A stretch of 24,990 nt of DNA from Microbacteriaceae bacterium UBA4731 (GTDB taxonomy: Bacteria > Actinomycetota > Actinomycetes > Actinomycetales > Microbacteriaceae): assembly GCA_002404115.1 (NCBI GenBank), contig DHJB01000068.1:1-24990 (forward strand), in the 5' to 3' direction. The stretch's first letter is position 1, and every line of letters starts with the position of its first letter. A model generated the notes under the pieces. That model saw only the letters and a program-made list of their open reading frames with translations. It had not been told where the DNA came from and searched no databases. Of the stretch, positions 1-8,935 are shown piece after piece. A program made the position numbers and the translations under genes.

Positions 1-19
1 AAACTTATTCAGCACCGTC

Positions 20-1132
20 CTAGGAGCCGATCTCCTGGTACGCGGCGAACAGGAGGGAAGCATCCGGGCCCTCGAGCACCGTCGGCTTGCCCACGTCGTC
101 GAGCACGATGAAGCGCAGCATGCCGCTGCGGGTCTTCTTGTCCCGCTGCATGGTGGCCAGGAGCGTGTTCCAGCGGCCGACCGGGTAGGTCGTGGGCAGG
201 GTGAGCGACTCCAGGATGCGGCGGTGCCGGTCGACGGCCTCGTCCGACAGGCGACCGGTCAGTCGCGCCAGCTCGGCGGCGAACATCATCCCGACCGCGA
301 CAGCCGCGCCGTGGCGCCAGCCGTAGCGTTCGGCGTGCTCGACCGCGTGGCCCAGGGTGTGCCCGTAGTTGAGGATCTCGCGCAGGCCGGACTCCTTGAA
401 GTCCTCGCCCACGACGCGCGCCTTCATGGCGATGGCGAGCTCGACAACGCGGCGGAACTGCGGGGTCGTCGGGTCGGTGACAGCGGCCACATCCGCCTCG
501 ATGATGTCGAGAATCTCCGGCACCTGGATGAAACCGGCCTTCACGATCTCGGCGAAGCCGGCCAGGATCTCGTTGCGTGGCAGGTCCTCGAGCACGTCGA
601 GGTCGCAGAGCACGGCCGTCGGCGCGTAGAACGTGCCGACGAGATTTTTGCCCTCTGCGGTGTTGATGCCGTTCTTGCCGCCGACGGCGGCATCCACCAT
701 GCCGAGCACGCTCGTCGGGATCTGCACCAGGCGTACGCCGCGCAACCAGGTCGCCGCGACGAAACCGGCCAGGTCGGTGACGGCTCCCCCGCCGAAGCCG
801 ATCACGGCGTCCGTGCGGCTGAAGTCGGCCTGGCCCATGACCTGCCAGCAGAAGGCGGCGACCTCGACGCGCTTGGCGGCCTCGGCATCCGGCACCTCGG
901 CGATCAGCACCTCGTAACTGCCGAGCAGGCTCTCCCGCAGGGCGACGGCCCGCGCCCCGAGCGTCGACGTGTGCACGATGAGCACCTTGCGCACGCCGGT
1001 GCCGAGCTGCTCTGCGACGTCGGCGACGAGCCCCCTGCCCACCAGCACCGGGTAGCTGTCGACCCCGGCCACGGTGATCACCGTGGTGCCAGTCGGGTCA
1101 ATGGTTGCTTCTGGCGCAGTTGTGTCGGTCAC
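20..1132 (-). CDS. aroB: 3-dehydroquinate synthase
   Basis: Converts DAHP to 3-dehydroquinate, step two of the cytoplasmic shikimate pathway, using NAD+ and a divalent metal. The 370-residue protein has family-typical length. Visible motifs are the glycine-rich NAD segment GGGAVTDLAG (114-123), the VDAAVGGK block (146-153), and the probable zinc ligands E195 (GFAEIVKAGF), H258 (NYGHTLGH) and H274 (WRHGAAVAVGM). The residue after GGK is Asn154, where most homologues I know have Thr. The start is GTG at 1130-1132. It overlaps the aroK stop by four bases (GTGA), so translation is probably coupled to aroK. This is the last visible gene of the alaS-ruvX-mltG-aroE-aroC-aroK-aroB run. Only 19 bases lie beyond its stop, so the operon end cannot be judged. 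Confidence 0.97.
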   Translation of the reverse strand: MTDTTAPEATIDPTGTTVITVAGVDSYPVLVGRGLVADVAEQLGTGVRKVLIVHTSTLGARAVALRESLLGSYEVLIAEVPDAEAAKRVEVAAFCWQVMGQADFSRTDAVIGFGGGAVTDLAGFVAATWLRGVRLVQIPTSVLGMVDAAVGGKNGINTAEGKNLVGTFYAPTAVLCDLDVLEDLPRNEILAGFAEIVKAGFIQVPEILDIIEADVAAVTDPTTPQFRRVVELAIAMKARVVGEDFKESGLREILNYGHTLGHAVEHAERYGWRHGAAVAVGMMFAAELARLTGRLSDEAVDRHRRILESLTLPTTYPVGRWNTLLATMQRDKKTRSGMLRFIVLDDVGKPTVLEGPDASLLFAAYQEIGS

Positions 1133-1644
1133 GATTTCTCTCTTACCCAGTTCACGATGTCGTCGGCGATCTTGTCGATCGGACGCTTGGAGGTGTCAAA
1201 TTGGATGCTCGCCAGCGCCTCGTAAATCGGGCGCCGCTCGTCGAAGATGCGCTGCCAGGCGTCGACGCCGTCCGCGAGCAACGGCCGCTTGGCGCCACCG
1301 ATCCGGGAAGCAGCGGCCGCGGCGTCCACGCTGAGGTAGACGACGGTGCAGCCGGCGAGGTCCGCCTGCGTCTGTGCGTCGAGCACCGCGCCGCCGCCGA
1401 GAGAGACGACGGCGTGCTCGCCCAGGGCGTCGACGACGGCCGCACGTTCGAGCACGCGGAAATAGTCTTCGCCCTCGCGCGCGAAGATCTCACTGATCGG
1501 CCCGTACTCGGCAACGATTCGCTTGTCGGTGTCGATGAACGGCACCACGAGGGCACGGGCGACGCGCTTGCCGATCTTGGTCTTGCCGGCGGCCATCGGA
1601 CCAATGAAGACAAGCGGGAAGAGCGGATGCTCGAGAGCAGGCAT
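1129..1644 (-). CDS. aroK: shikimate kinase
   Basis: Phosphorylates shikimate at the 3-hydroxyl with ATP, the fifth step towards chorismate, in the cytoplasm. The 171-residue protein has normal family length. The P-loop is GPMAAGKT (15-22). The shikimate-binding site shows FIDTD (36-40), R63 in YFRVLE, and the GGG triplet at 83-85. The late RRPIYEAL segment fits the conserved substrate/ATP-contact region near the C terminus. The ATG at 1642-1644 begins two bases after the aroC stop, and the TGA stop overlaps the aroB GTG. AroC, AroK and AroB are therefore very likely translated in a coupled way from one message. No unusual residue was seen. Confidence 0.97.
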   Translation of the reverse strand: MPALEHPLFPLVFIGPMAAGKTKIGKRVARALVVPFIDTDKRIVAEYGPISEIFAREGEDYFRVLERAAVVDALGEHAVVSLGGGAVLDAQTQADLAGCTVVYLSVDAAAAASRIGGAKRPLLADGVDAWQRIFDERRPIYEALASIQFDTSKRPIDKIADDIVNWVREKS

Positions 1645-1646
1645 CG

Positions 1647-2855
1647 TTAGAGCGACGCGTCGCTGGACGCACCCGTCTTCAGGTTCGCCGGGATGTTCGC
1701 GAGGTAGGAGTCGAGGTTGCGGCGGGTTTCCTCGACCGCGTCGCCGCCGAACTTCTCCAGCACCGAGTTGGCGAGCACGAGGGCAACCATCGCCTCGGCG
1801 ACCACGCCCGCCGCGGGCACGGCGCAGACATCCGAGCGCTGGTGGTGCGCAGGGGCGGCCTCGCTGGTGGCGACATCGACGGTGCGCAGGGCCCTGGGGA
1901 TGGTGGAGATCGGCTTCATGCCGGCGCGCACCCGCAGCACGGTGCCCGTGCTCATGCCGCCTTCGGTTCCGCCGGCCTTGTCGCTGGCACGCATGATCGC
2001 TCCGGCCGACTGCACGAGCTCGTCGTGCGCGACGGAACCGCGCCTGGTCGTGGTGAGGAATCCGTCCCCCACCTCGACGCCCTTGATCGCCTGGATGCCC
2101 ATCAGCGCGGCGGCCAGCTGGGAGTCGAGGCGGCGGTCCCAGTGCACGAACGAGCCAAGCCCGGGGGGAAGGTTGTAGGCGAGCACCTCGACGACGCCGC
2201 CGAGGGTATCGCCGTCCTTGTGGGCCGCGTCGACCTCGGCGACCATGAGCGCCGAGGTGGCTTCGTCGAAGCAGCGCAACGGATCGGCGTCGAGCGCGTC
2301 GACGTCGGTCGGCAGCGGCAGCGGCGCGTCCTCGGGGACCCGGACGGGCCCGATGGAGAGAGTGTGGCTGACCAGGCCGATGCCGAGCTCTGCGAGGAAC
2401 GCCCTGGCCACAGCGCCCAGCGCGACGCGAGCGGCGGTTTCGCGGGCGCTCGCGCGTTCGAGCACGGGGCGCGCCTCGTCGAAGCCGTACTTCTGCATGC
2501 CGACGAGGTCGGCGTGTCCGGGGCGCGGGCGCGTCAGGGGCGCGCCGCGGCCGCGGGCGAGCTTCTCGGCGTCAACCGGCTCCGGGCTCATCACGTCGAC
2601 CCATTTGGGCCATTCGGTGTTGCCGATGCGCAGGGCCACCGGACCGCCGATGGTGACACCGTGGCGCACTCCGCCGGAGATGGTGAGTTCGTCCTCCTCG
2701 AATTTCATCCGCGCTCCTCGGCCGTAGCCGAGTTTGCGGCGCGCAAGGTCGAGGCGGATCGCATCAAGAGAAACCGGGATTCCAGCGGGCAAACCCTCGA
2801 CAATGGCGATGAGTTCGGGGCCGTGGGACTCTCCGGCTGTGAGCCAACGAAGCAT
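1647..2855 (-). CDS. aroC: chorismate synthase
   Basis: Carries out the FMN-dependent trans-1,4 elimination of phosphate from EPSP to give chorismate, the branch point to aromatic amino acids, folates and quinones. The 402 residues start [13 protein letters not shown]. The three family signatures are present: GESHG (8-12) with H11, [12 protein letters not shown] (135-146), and [11 protein letters not shown] starting at residue 340. RPGHAD (111-116) carries the second catalytic His, H114. The reading frame stays open upstream to 3056, but that extra 67-residue Arg-rich stretch lies over aroE and is not homologous. I chose ATG 2855 because GGAAGG lies about eight bases upstream and the family N terminus begins there. 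It lies five bases after the aroE stop and two bases before aroK. Confidence 0.97.
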   Translation of the reverse strand: MLRWLTAGESHGPELIAIVEGLPAGIPVSLDAIRLDLARRKLGYGRGARMKFEEDELTISGGVRHGVTIGGPVALRIGNTEWPKWVDVMSPEPVDAEKLARGRGAPLTRPRPGHADLVGMQKYGFDEARPVLERASARETAARVALGAVARAFLAELGIGLVSHTLSIGPVRVPEDAPLPLPTDVDALDADPLRCFDEATSALMVAEVDAAHKDGDTLGGVVEVLAYNLPPGLGSFVHWDRRLDSQLAAALMGIQAIKGVEVGDGFLTTTRRGSVAHDELVQSAGAIMRASDKAGGTEGGMSTGTVLRVRAGMKPISTIPRALRTVDVATSEAAPAHHQRSDVCAVPAAGVVAEAMVALVLANSVLEKFGGDAVEETRRNLDSYLANIPANLKTGASSDASL

Positions 2856-2860
2856 GCTGA

Positions 2861-3772
2861 CTATCCTTCCACAGCCGCCGGAGGCAGCGCGCCGCGCATG
2901 GCCTCCAGCACGGCGTCTTCGTTCGGCAGCGGTTCGAACGGATCGCCGCTGACGAAGATGCGCACCTGCATCAAGGCCTGGTGCAGCAGCATGCCGAGAC
3001 CGGAATGTACGGTGCCGTCGACCGCGGACCAGGATTGCGCGATCGCGCTCGGCCACGGGGAATAGGCCACGTCGAAAAGCACGGCGTTGCGGCGCAGGTC
3101 CGCAGGGAACTCGCGCCGGAGCGACGTTCCGCCCGGCAGCGTGCTGATCACGAGCTCCGGGCGGCGCTCCGCGCTGCCGAGGGTGGTGAAATCGGAGACC
3201 GTGACGATCAGCCCGAGGGTGCGGCCGAGTTCCACGAGCGGCGCGGCCTTCGGGGTGCTGCGCACGATCACGTCGACGGACTCGGCGCCCAGTTCGGCGG
3301 CGGCGGCGAGTGCGGAGGATGCCGTGGCGCCCGCCCCGAGCAGTGTGACGTGGGTCACCCGGGCGAGGCCGACCTCAGTGAGGGCGCGAACCAGGCCGGC
3401 GACATCCGTGTTGAACCCGGTCAGCGTGCGCGTGCCGTCCATTTCGCCGAACCGGACCGTGTTCACGGCCTGGGTCAGGCCGGCAACCCGATCGATGTCG
3501 GTGAGCAACGGAAGCACCTCGTGCTTGAGTGGCATGGTGAGCGAGAGCCCGAGCCATTCGGGGCCGAGGTCGGTGAGGAAGGCCGCGAGGGTCCCGGGGT
3601 ACACCTCGACGGCGTGGTAGCGCCAGTCCAGCCCGAGGGCGGCGTAGGCGGCCCTGTGCAGCGCGGGCGACAGCGAGTGCTCGATGGGCGAACCGAGCAC
3701 CGCCAGGCGGCGCGGAGAGGCCTCCGACGTGGGGGCGGCGGGGGGCCGTGCTGCCGGGATCTCGTTAGCCAT
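2861..3772 (-). CDS. aroE: shikimate dehydrogenase
   Basis: Reduces 3-dehydroshikimate to shikimate with NADPH. The 303 residues include an extra N-terminal tail of about 20 residues before the family core begins at RRLAVLGSP. Substrate-binding SLSPALH lies at 33-39. Catalytic Lys is K83 in LTMPLKHEV and catalytic Asp is D123 in GFNTDVAGL. The nucleotide loop is LLGAGATAS (144-152), and [10 protein letters not shown] lies near the C terminus. The usual NVT before the catalytic Lys reads SLT here, a variation I associate with actinobacterial enzymes. The ATG start overlaps the mltG end by eight bases, so the proteins are probably translationally coupled. A shorter product starting inside the tail cannot be ruled out, since the tail carries no recognisable domain. 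Confidence 0.95.
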   Translation of the reverse strand: MANEIPAARPPAAPTSEASPRRLAVLGSPIEHSLSPALHRAAYAALGLDWRYHAVEVYPGTLAAFLTDLGPEWLGLSLTMPLKHEVLPLLTDIDRVAGLTQAVNTVRFGEMDGTRTLTGFNTDVAGLVRALTEVGLARVTHVTLLGAGATASSALAAAAELGAESVDVIVRSTPKAAPLVELGRTLGLIVTVSDFTTLGSAERRPELVISTLPGGTSLRREFPADLRRNAVLFDVAYSPWPSAIAQSWSAVDGTVHSGLGMLLHQALMQVRIFVSGDPFEPLPNEDAVLEAMRGALPPAAVEG

Positions 3773-5042
3773 ACTCGGGGTGCTCCTTCATCCAGGCCAG
3801 CCACTTGGCAACGGCGACCTCGTGCTCCTTGACGGTGGACGAGAAGGTCGTCTGTCCGGTGTCGAGGTTCCAGGTCACGAAGAACAGCCAACCGCCGGCG
3901 ACAGGGTGCAGGGCAGCCTCGATGGCGAGGTCGCCCGGGTTCGAGATCGGGCCCACCGGCAGGCCCGGATGCACGTAGGTGTTGTACTTATTGCCGGCGT
4001 CCGCTCGTTCGGCGTCGGTGGTCGTCACTCGGTGGGTGTTCCCGGTGCCGTACGCGACTGTGGCGTCGGACTGCAGCAGGCCGCTCTTCCACTGTTTCGG
4101 GTCCAGTCGGTTCAGGAACACCCGGGAAACCTTGGGGTAGTCCTCGGCGAGACCGGCTTCCCGCTGGATCAACGAGGCCAGCACGATGGTCGTCCAGCGC
4201 CTCTCCGGCGTGACGCCCGCTTCGTCGAGGGCCTTGAATTGGCGGTTGACGAGGGTCTTGATCGCGTCATGCGCGCTGATTCCCGGCGTGAAGCTGTACG
4301 TGGCCGGGAAGAGGAAGCCTTCCAGGGAAGTGGCCTCGGCCGGGAGCCCGAAGGAAGCCACATCGGCCGCGGCCTTCTTCAGGTCGTCCAGCGGGATGCT
4401 GGCGCCCACCGAGAGCGACTTCAGCACGACGGATGCGACCGTGCCCTCCGGGACGACCACGGTGTGCTTGAGCCGGGTGGCCGGGTCGAGCAGGGCGTCG
4501 AGCACCGATCGGGCGCTCATTTTGGTGGCGAGCTGGTAGGCGCCCGGCTGGAATACCGGCGCCGGAGTCTCTGTGAGCAACAGGTTGTAGAAGGCGGCGG
4601 AGCTCTTCACCACGTCCTTCTTGGCGAGGGTTCTCGCGATGTCGGACCCGGTATCGCCGTCGAGGATCATCACGACGATCTTCTTCTCCCCGGTGCCGGT
4701 GTAGTCCGGCGGTCCCTGCAAGCTGGCCACCAGCTGGCTGATCGGCCCCTGGAGGAGCACCGCAGCTCCGGCCATCAGCGCAATGAGAACCAGCAGCACG
4801 ACGATGCAGCCCCAGCCGCCCTTGCGCCGCTTCTTTTCGCGCGGCGCGCCCTCTTCGAGCTGGGATCGCCGAGCCGACCTGCTGCCGTGATGCTCCGAGT
4901 CGCGGGCCTCGCGGGCCTCGCGTCGCGAGGGCAGTGCCACGTTTTCGGCCGCTTGCATGGTGCGGCCCGCGAGGATGTCGTCCCAGCCCGACGAGGGATC
5001 GCCGGGCGGCGGATCGGTTGACTCTGCGGGGGTGTTCGGCAC
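3765..5042 (-). CDS. mltG: endolytic murein transglycosylase MltG (YceG family)
   Basis: Inner-membrane lytic transglycosylase that cuts nascent glycan strands and so sets their length during peptidoglycan synthesis. The 425 residues comprise a cytoplasmic tail of about 75 residues rich in Arg, Glu and Ser (actinobacterial extension), one transmembrane helix at about 79-98, a LysM-like region, and the YceG catalytic domain. Key motifs are LEGFLFPATYSF (240-251), ASLIQREAG with the likely catalytic E295, LQSDATVAYG (323-332) and YNTYVHPGLPVGPISNPG (353-370). The start is GTG at 5040-5042, two bases after the ruvX stop, with GAAAGG about ten bases upstream. Its place between ruvX and aroE is the standard actinobacterial order and matches the M. 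tuberculosis order as I recall it. Confidence 0.95.
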   Translation of the reverse strand: MPNTPAESTDPPPGDPSSGWDDILAGRTMQAAENVALPSRREAREARDSEHHGSRSARRSQLEEGAPREKKRRKGGWGCIVVLLVLIALMAGAAVLLQGPISQLVASLQGPPDYTGTGEKKIVVMILDGDTGSDIARTLAKKDVVKSSAAFYNLLLTETPAPVFQPGAYQLATKMSARSVLDALLDPATRLKHTVVVPEGTVASVVLKSLSVGASIPLDDLKKAAADVASFGLPAEATSLEGFLFPATYSFTPGISAHDAIKTLVNRQFKALDEAGVTPERRWTTIVLASLIQREAGLAEDYPKVSRVFLNRLDPKQWKSGLLQSDATVAYGTGNTHRVTTTDAERADAGNKYNTYVHPGLPVGPISNPGDLAIEAALHPVAGGWLFFVTWNLDTGQTTFSSTVKEHEVAVAKWLAWMKEHPEYG

Positions 5043-5044
5043 TG

Positions 5045-5515
5045 TTACGGCCTTTCGGTCGGAAGAACGAATGAGCCGGGGGGCTTCCCAGAGGCACGTT
5101 CGGTGTCCAGGGCGTGCTGCAAAATTATAGTCGCGGCCACCTGATCGATGACTGGGCGATGGGTTTTGGCCTTCCGGCCGGATGCCCGCAAAGCCGACTG
5201 CGCCGAGACGGTCGACAGTCGTTCGTCGACCAGCCGCACCGGCACCTCCAGGGAGCGCGCGAGGGCCTCAGCGAAGCCCACCGCGTCATCCGTGGATGCC
5301 GTGCGGTTTCCGGACAGCGCCAGCGGCAGACCCACGACGACCTCGACGGCCTCGAGCTCAGCCACCACGGCGGCAATCCGGGCGATGTCGGCCGTGCCGC
5401 CCTGGTCGCGGCCGACGGTCTCCACGGGCGTGGCAAGCATGCCGTGCGAGTCACTCCGCGCCAGGCCGATCCGGGCCGTGCCGACGTCGACTCCTACCCG
5501 CACGCCAGGACGCAC
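5045..5515 (-). CDS. ruvX: RuvX/YqgF family Holliday-junction resolvase-like nuclease
   Basis: Small RNase H-fold protein implicated in 16S rRNA 5'-end maturation and in Holliday-junction cleavage; its cellular role in actinobacteria is unsettled. With the start chosen at GTG 5515 it has 156 residues, normal for the family. Motifs are VGVDVGTARIGLARSD (7-22) with the first acidic residue, VVGLPLALSG (60-69), VDERLST (96-102) with E98, and VIDQVAATIIL (122-132) with the last Asp. The frame stays open to 5785, but the extra N terminus lies over alaS and is low-complexity Arg/Ser, so it is rejected. The start lies four bases after the alaS stop. An internal GTG at 5503 is a possible alternative that would remove four residues. 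Confidence 0.93.
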   Translation of the reverse strand: MRPGVRVGVDVGTARIGLARSDSHGMLATPVETVGRDQGGTADIARIAAVVAELEAVEVVVGLPLALSGNRTASTDDAVGFAEALARSLEVPVRLVDERLSTVSAQSALRASGRKAKTHRPVIDQVAATIILQHALDTERASGKPPGSFVLPTERP

Positions 5516-5519
5516 GGGC

Positions 5520-8174
5520 TCAGCGGGCCACGGACGCGCGAACGGCGTCGAGCGCGCTCGGGATGGCAGAGACATCCGTCCCGCCGCCCTGGGCGAGGTC
5601 GTCCTTGCCGCCGCCGCCGCCGCCGAGGATCCGCGCCACGTCCTTCGCCAGCGCGCCGGCGCGATGTCCGGCATTGCGGGCCGCCTGGTTGGTGGCGATG
5701 ATGACGACCGGCTTGTCGCCGACGACGGCCGCGAGTGCGACCACCGCCGGGTCGCTGCCGAGCCGTTCGCGGGTGGCCGTGACAAGCATCCGCACGTCGT
5801 CGGCGGAATTGAGCGCGCCCAGGTTTTCGGCCACGACGGTGACGGAACCCACCCGGGAGGCCGTCTGCACCAGCGCCGGCACCCGATCGGTGAGCGCGCG
5901 AGCCTCGAACGCGGCGATCTTCTTCTCCGCGGCCTTGAGGTTCTGCACCAGGTCGCTGATGCGCTCCGGCAGCTGTTCCCTCGGCGTCTTGAGGTTCGCG
6001 GTGAGCTGCGACACGATCGCGCGCTCTGCGGCGAGGTCGCGGAACGCGTCCAGGCCGACGAGGGACTCGACGCGACGGTTGGTCGAGCCGACGGATGCCT
6101 CGCTGACGAGGTTGATCATGCCGATTTCGGCGCTCGTCGACACGTGCGTGCCGGCGCAGAGTTCACGGGACCAGGGGCCGCCGATGTCGACGACCCGCAC
6201 GCGGTCGCCGTACTTCTCGCTGAACAGGGCCATGGCACCGAGCGCCTTGGCGTCGGCGAGGTTCATCTCGCGGGTGACGACCTCAAGGTTGTCCCGGATG
6301 GCGTTGTTCGAGATCTCCTCGATCTCGCTGCGGGTCGCCGGGGACAGCGCCTGGTTCCAGGAGAAGTCGAGTCGGAAGAAGCCGGCCTTGTTGTACGAAC
6401 CGGACTGGTGCGCGTTCGGGCCGAGCACCTGGCGGAGGGCGGCGTGCAGGATGTGCGTGCCGGAGTGCGCCTGGCGCGCGCCGCGACGCCAGTCGGGGTC
6501 GACGACGCTGGTCGCGCTGTCGCCGACGCCCACCTCGCCGCTTCTCACCTGCACCTTGTGGCTGATCAGGCCGGCGACGGGCTTCTGCACGTCGAGGACC
6601 TCGAGTTCGTAGCCGGGGCCGACGATCAGGCCGGCGTCGGCCTCCTGGCCGCCCGATTCGGCGTAGAGGGCGGTCTCGCCGAGGATCACCTCGGCGATTT
6701 CGCCGGCCACCGCGCTCGTGACGGAGGCACCGTCGACGATGATGCCCAGGATCGAGGATTCGGTCTGCAGCGCCTCGTAGCCGGTGAACACCGTTGCGCC
6801 CTGCGCGCGGAACGCGCTGTAGACGGAGAGGTCGGCCAGGTTCGTCTTCTTGGCCTTGGCATCCGCCTTCGCCATGGCGCGCTGCTTGGCCATCAGGGTG
6901 TCGAAGGCCTCACGGTTGACGCTGAGCCCCGCCTCCTCCGCCATCTCGAGGGTGATCTCGATCGGGAAGCCGTACGTGTCGTGCAGCAGGAACGCGGTGT
7001 CGCCGGGGAGCTCGCTCTTGGCGGCCTGCTTCGTCTTCGCGACCGCGAGGTCGAGCACGCTGCTGCCGCTGGCCAGGGTGCGGAGGAAGGTTTCCTCTTC
7101 CGCGTACGCGGCCTGGCTGATCCGATCGTAATCGGCCTTGACCTCCGGGTAGGCGGCCTTCATGGCGTCGCGGGACGCGGGGAACAGCTCGGGGAAGGTG
7201 GCGGTGTCCACGCCGAGGAGGCGCATGGCCCGCGCGCTGCGGCGCAGCAGGCGACGCAGGATGTACCCGCGTCCCTCGTTCGACGGCATCACGCCGTCGC
7301 TCATCAGCATGAGCGAGCTGCGCACGTGGTCTGCGACGATGCGCATCCGAACGTCGTCGCCGTGGTCGGCGCCGTAGCGGCGGCCGGAGAGGGCGGCGGC
7401 CCGGTCGAGGACCGGGCGCACCTGGTCGATCTCGTACATGTTCTCGACGCCCTGCTTGAGGAAGGCGACGCGCTCCAGGCCCATACCGGTGTCGATGTTC
7501 TTCTTCGGGAGGTCGCCGAGGATGACGAAGTCGTTCTTGCCGGTGCCCTCGCCGCGGAGGTACTGCATGAAGACGAGGTTCCAGATTTCGACGTACCTGT
7601 CGTCATCCGTCGCCGGGCCGCCGTCCACGCCATACGCCGGGCCGCGGTCGAAGAAGATCTCGGAGCAGGGGCCGGCCGGCCCGGACTGGCCGGTCGACCA
7701 GTAGTTGGTGTCCATGCCGAGTCGCTGGATGCGGTCCTCCGGCAGGCCGATCTTGCGCCAGTGCCGGAAGGCCTCGTCGTCGTCTTCGAAGACGGTGACC
7801 CAGAGGTCCTTCTCCAGGAAGCCGTAGCCGCCGCCGGATTCCGGCGTGGTGAGGAGCTCCCAGGCGTATTCGATCGCCTGTTCCTTGAAGTAATCGCCGA
7901 ACGAGAAGTTGCCCGCCATCTGGAAGAACGTTCCGTGGCGGGGGGTCTTGCCGACCTCTTCGATGTCGTTCGTGCGGATGCACTTCTGCACGCTGGTGGC
8001 ACGCGGGTAGGGCGGGGGAACGAGGCCGGTCAGGTACGGCACGAACGGCACCATGCCGGCGACGGTGAAAAGGAGGGTGGGGTCGTCGCTGACCAGCGAC
8101 GCCGAGGGCACGACGGTGTGTCCGCGCTCGGCGAAGAAGTCGAGCCAGCGCCCGCGAATTTCAGCAGTCTGCAT
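5520..8174 (-). CDS. alaS: alanine--tRNA ligase
   Basis: Class II aminoacyl-tRNA synthetase that charges tRNA-Ala and hydrolyses mischarged Ser/Gly-tRNA. The 884-residue protein is full length. The catalytic domain shows SVQKCIRTNDIE (61-72), HGTFFQMAGNFSFGDYFKE (80-98), GPAGPCSEIFFD (165-176) and NIDTGMGLERVA (226-237). The editing domain has HSGTH (H570, H574) and CAGTH (C673, H677), together the usual zinc site. The C-terminal C-Ala domain ends with a Gly-rich GGGGGGKDDLAQGG segment. The ATG at 8172-8174 has no strong Shine-Dalgarno sequence. It lies 38 bases after the YtxH-like gene and probably shares its transcript. It heads the tightly packed aro run. Confidence 0.98.
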   Translation of the reverse strand: MQTAEIRGRWLDFFAERGHTVVPSASLVSDDPTLLFTVAGMVPFVPYLTGLVPPPYPRATSVQKCIRTNDIEEVGKTPRHGTFFQMAGNFSFGDYFKEQAIEYAWELLTTPESGGGYGFLEKDLWVTVFEDDDEAFRHWRKIGLPEDRIQRLGMDTNYWSTGQSGPAGPCSEIFFDRGPAYGVDGGPATDDDRYVEIWNLVFMQYLRGEGTGKNDFVILGDLPKKNIDTGMGLERVAFLKQGVENMYEIDQVRPVLDRAAALSGRRYGADHGDDVRMRIVADHVRSSLMLMSDGVMPSNEGRGYILRRLLRRSARAMRLLGVDTATFPELFPASRDAMKAAYPEVKADYDRISQAAYAEEETFLRTLASGSSVLDLAVAKTKQAAKSELPGDTAFLLHDTYGFPIEITLEMAEEAGLSVNREAFDTLMAKQRAMAKADAKAKKTNLADLSVYSAFRAQGATVFTGYEALQTESSILGIIVDGASVTSAVAGEIAEVILGETALYAESGGQEADAGLIVGPGYELEVLDVQKPVAGLISHKVQVRSGEVGVGDSATSVVDPDWRRGARQAHSGTHILHAALRQVLGPNAHQSGSYNKAGFFRLDFSWNQALSPATRSEIEEISNNAIRDNLEVVTREMNLADAKALGAMALFSEKYGDRVRVVDIGGPWSRELCAGTHVSTSAEIGMINLVSEASVGSTNRRVESLVGLDAFRDLAAERAIVSQLTANLKTPREQLPERISDLVQNLKAAEKKIAAFEARALTDRVPALVQTASRVGSVTVVAENLGALNSADDVRMLVTATRERLGSDPAVVALAAVVGDKPVVIIATNQAARNAGHRAGALAKDVARILGGGGGGKDDLAQGGGTDVSAIPSALDAVRASVAR

Positions 8175-8212
8175 GTGTTCCGTAGCTAGGAGAGGTGGGA
8201 CAGTACGAAGGG

Positions 8213-8434
8213 TCAGCCCTGTGCGGGCTCGTCGATGGCGTCGGCGACATCGCCGATGGCGGCGCGCAACTCGGCTTCGCGCTGGCGGTAGCCGTCGGAG
8301 ATGGCTTCACCGAACTCGCGGGCCTTGGTGTCGAGGTCGCGGAAGAACTGCTTGCCCTGCTGGGTCTTGTTGGCCTCGTGGGCGAGTGCGAACCCGACGG
8401 CAACGCCAACGACCAACCAGATGAAATTCTTCAT
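8213..8434 (-). CDS. small membrane-anchored protein, YtxH-like
   Basis: A 73-residue protein of unknown function. Residues 3-19 (NFIWLVVGVAVGFALAH) form one short N-terminal membrane helix. The rest is a charged, probably helical tail (KQFFRDLDTKAREFGEAI onward) with no catalytic motif. The overall plan of one helix and an amphipathic tail resembles YtxH/YtxH-like proteins, but similarity is by layout only. ATG 8434 has AGGGAG about eight bases upstream, which supports the start. It lies between the DUF948 gene and alaS on the same strand, 38 bases before alaS. The pair of small membrane proteins next to alaS recurs, as I recall, in Microbacteriaceae. Function is not assignable. Confidence 0.8.
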   Translation of the reverse strand: MKNFIWLVVGVAVGFALAHEANKTQQGKQFFRDLDTKAREFGEAISDGYRQREAELRAAIGDVADAIDEPAQG

Positions 8435-8506
8435 TGCAATGCTCCCTGAGGTGTGTTGCGACTGTGTTGCGACGGGCTGCGCCGACGGCTCAACCGATCT
8501 GATTCA

Positions 8507-8512
8507 AGCGTA
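8507..8512 (-). promoter_or_regulatory. possible -10 box for the YtxH-like/alaS transcript
   Basis: The minus strand reads TACGCT, matching the actinobacterial TAnnnT -10 pattern, about 72 bases before the YtxH-like ATG and just after the DUF948 stop. The same hexamer occurs at 8967-8972 and 11222-11227. No good -35 box is visible, so this is tentative. Confidence 0.3.
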
Positions 8513-8520
8513 GCGGTCTA

Positions 8521-8892
8521 TCAGCGCGCCCGTTTGGGGCTGCGCCGGAGGCCGGTGCGGAACGCGGCGCGCACGGCGGCGGAGAAGCCGGCAACCTTGA
8601 TCAGCGGGCCGCCGACGGTCGCGGCGAAGAGCGCCACGAGGGCGGAAACGTTGCCCGTGACGTCGGCCACGTTGCCCGTGATGGTGTCCACCCTGGCCAG
8701 CTGCTTGTTGGTCTCGCGGATGGTAGTGGCGCTTTCCTCGAGCAGCGGCGTGACGCCCACGCTCACGTCGCGGATGGCGAGGGTGGTCTGGTCGAAGACC
8801 CGGCCGAGCTTGACCAGCGGGATGGCGAGGAAACCCACCAGCACCGCAAATACGGCCGCGGCGATCAGCCCGGCGATATCTCCACCTGACAT
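8521..8892 (-). CDS. DUF948 domain membrane protein
   Basis: Predicted 123-residue membrane protein starting MSGGDIAGLIAAAVFAVLV. Its N-terminal hydrophobic helix spans about residues 5-28. The following soluble part (VFDQTTLAIRDVSVGVTPLLEE, then TTIRETNKQLARVDTI) has the heptad-like pattern of DUF948 proteins. A second hydrophobic stretch lies around VSALVALFAATVGGPLIKVAGF, and the C terminus is basic. The function of the family is unknown. The frame is open to 8946, but that longer version would start inside the palindrome at 8936-8963. I prefer ATG 8892, which has GGATGG about eight bases upstream; ATG 8904 is a possible alternative. The gene lies 86 bases upstream of the YtxH-like gene and may share its transcript. 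Confidence 0.82.
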   Translation of the reverse strand: MSGGDIAGLIAAAVFAVLVGFLAIPLVKLGRVFDQTTLAIRDVSVGVTPLLEESATTIRETNKQLARVDTITGNVADVTGNVSALVALFAATVGGPLIKVAGFSAAVRAAFRTGLRRSPKRAR

Positions 8893-8935
8893 TGTCAACA
8901 CCATCCATTCCAGGTTTCGCATGCACCAGCGCAAA

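Noticed and set aside
2856..3056. Upstream extension of aroC by 67 residues
   Set aside because: It lies wholly inside aroE and is low-complexity Arg/Gly/Ala. The ATG at 2855 has a good Shine-Dalgarno sequence and gives the family N terminus.
5516..5785. Upstream extension of ruvX to a 246-residue protein
   Set aside because: The extra residues are an out-of-frame reading of the alaS 3' end and would make RuvX much longer than any typical member.
5148..8189. 1013-residue open frame on the plus strand opposite alaS
   Set aside because: It mirrors the alaS reading frame in a high-GC gene. Its composition (Ala/Gly/Arg/Val, His and Asp rich) matches no family, and alaS is unambiguous on the other strand.
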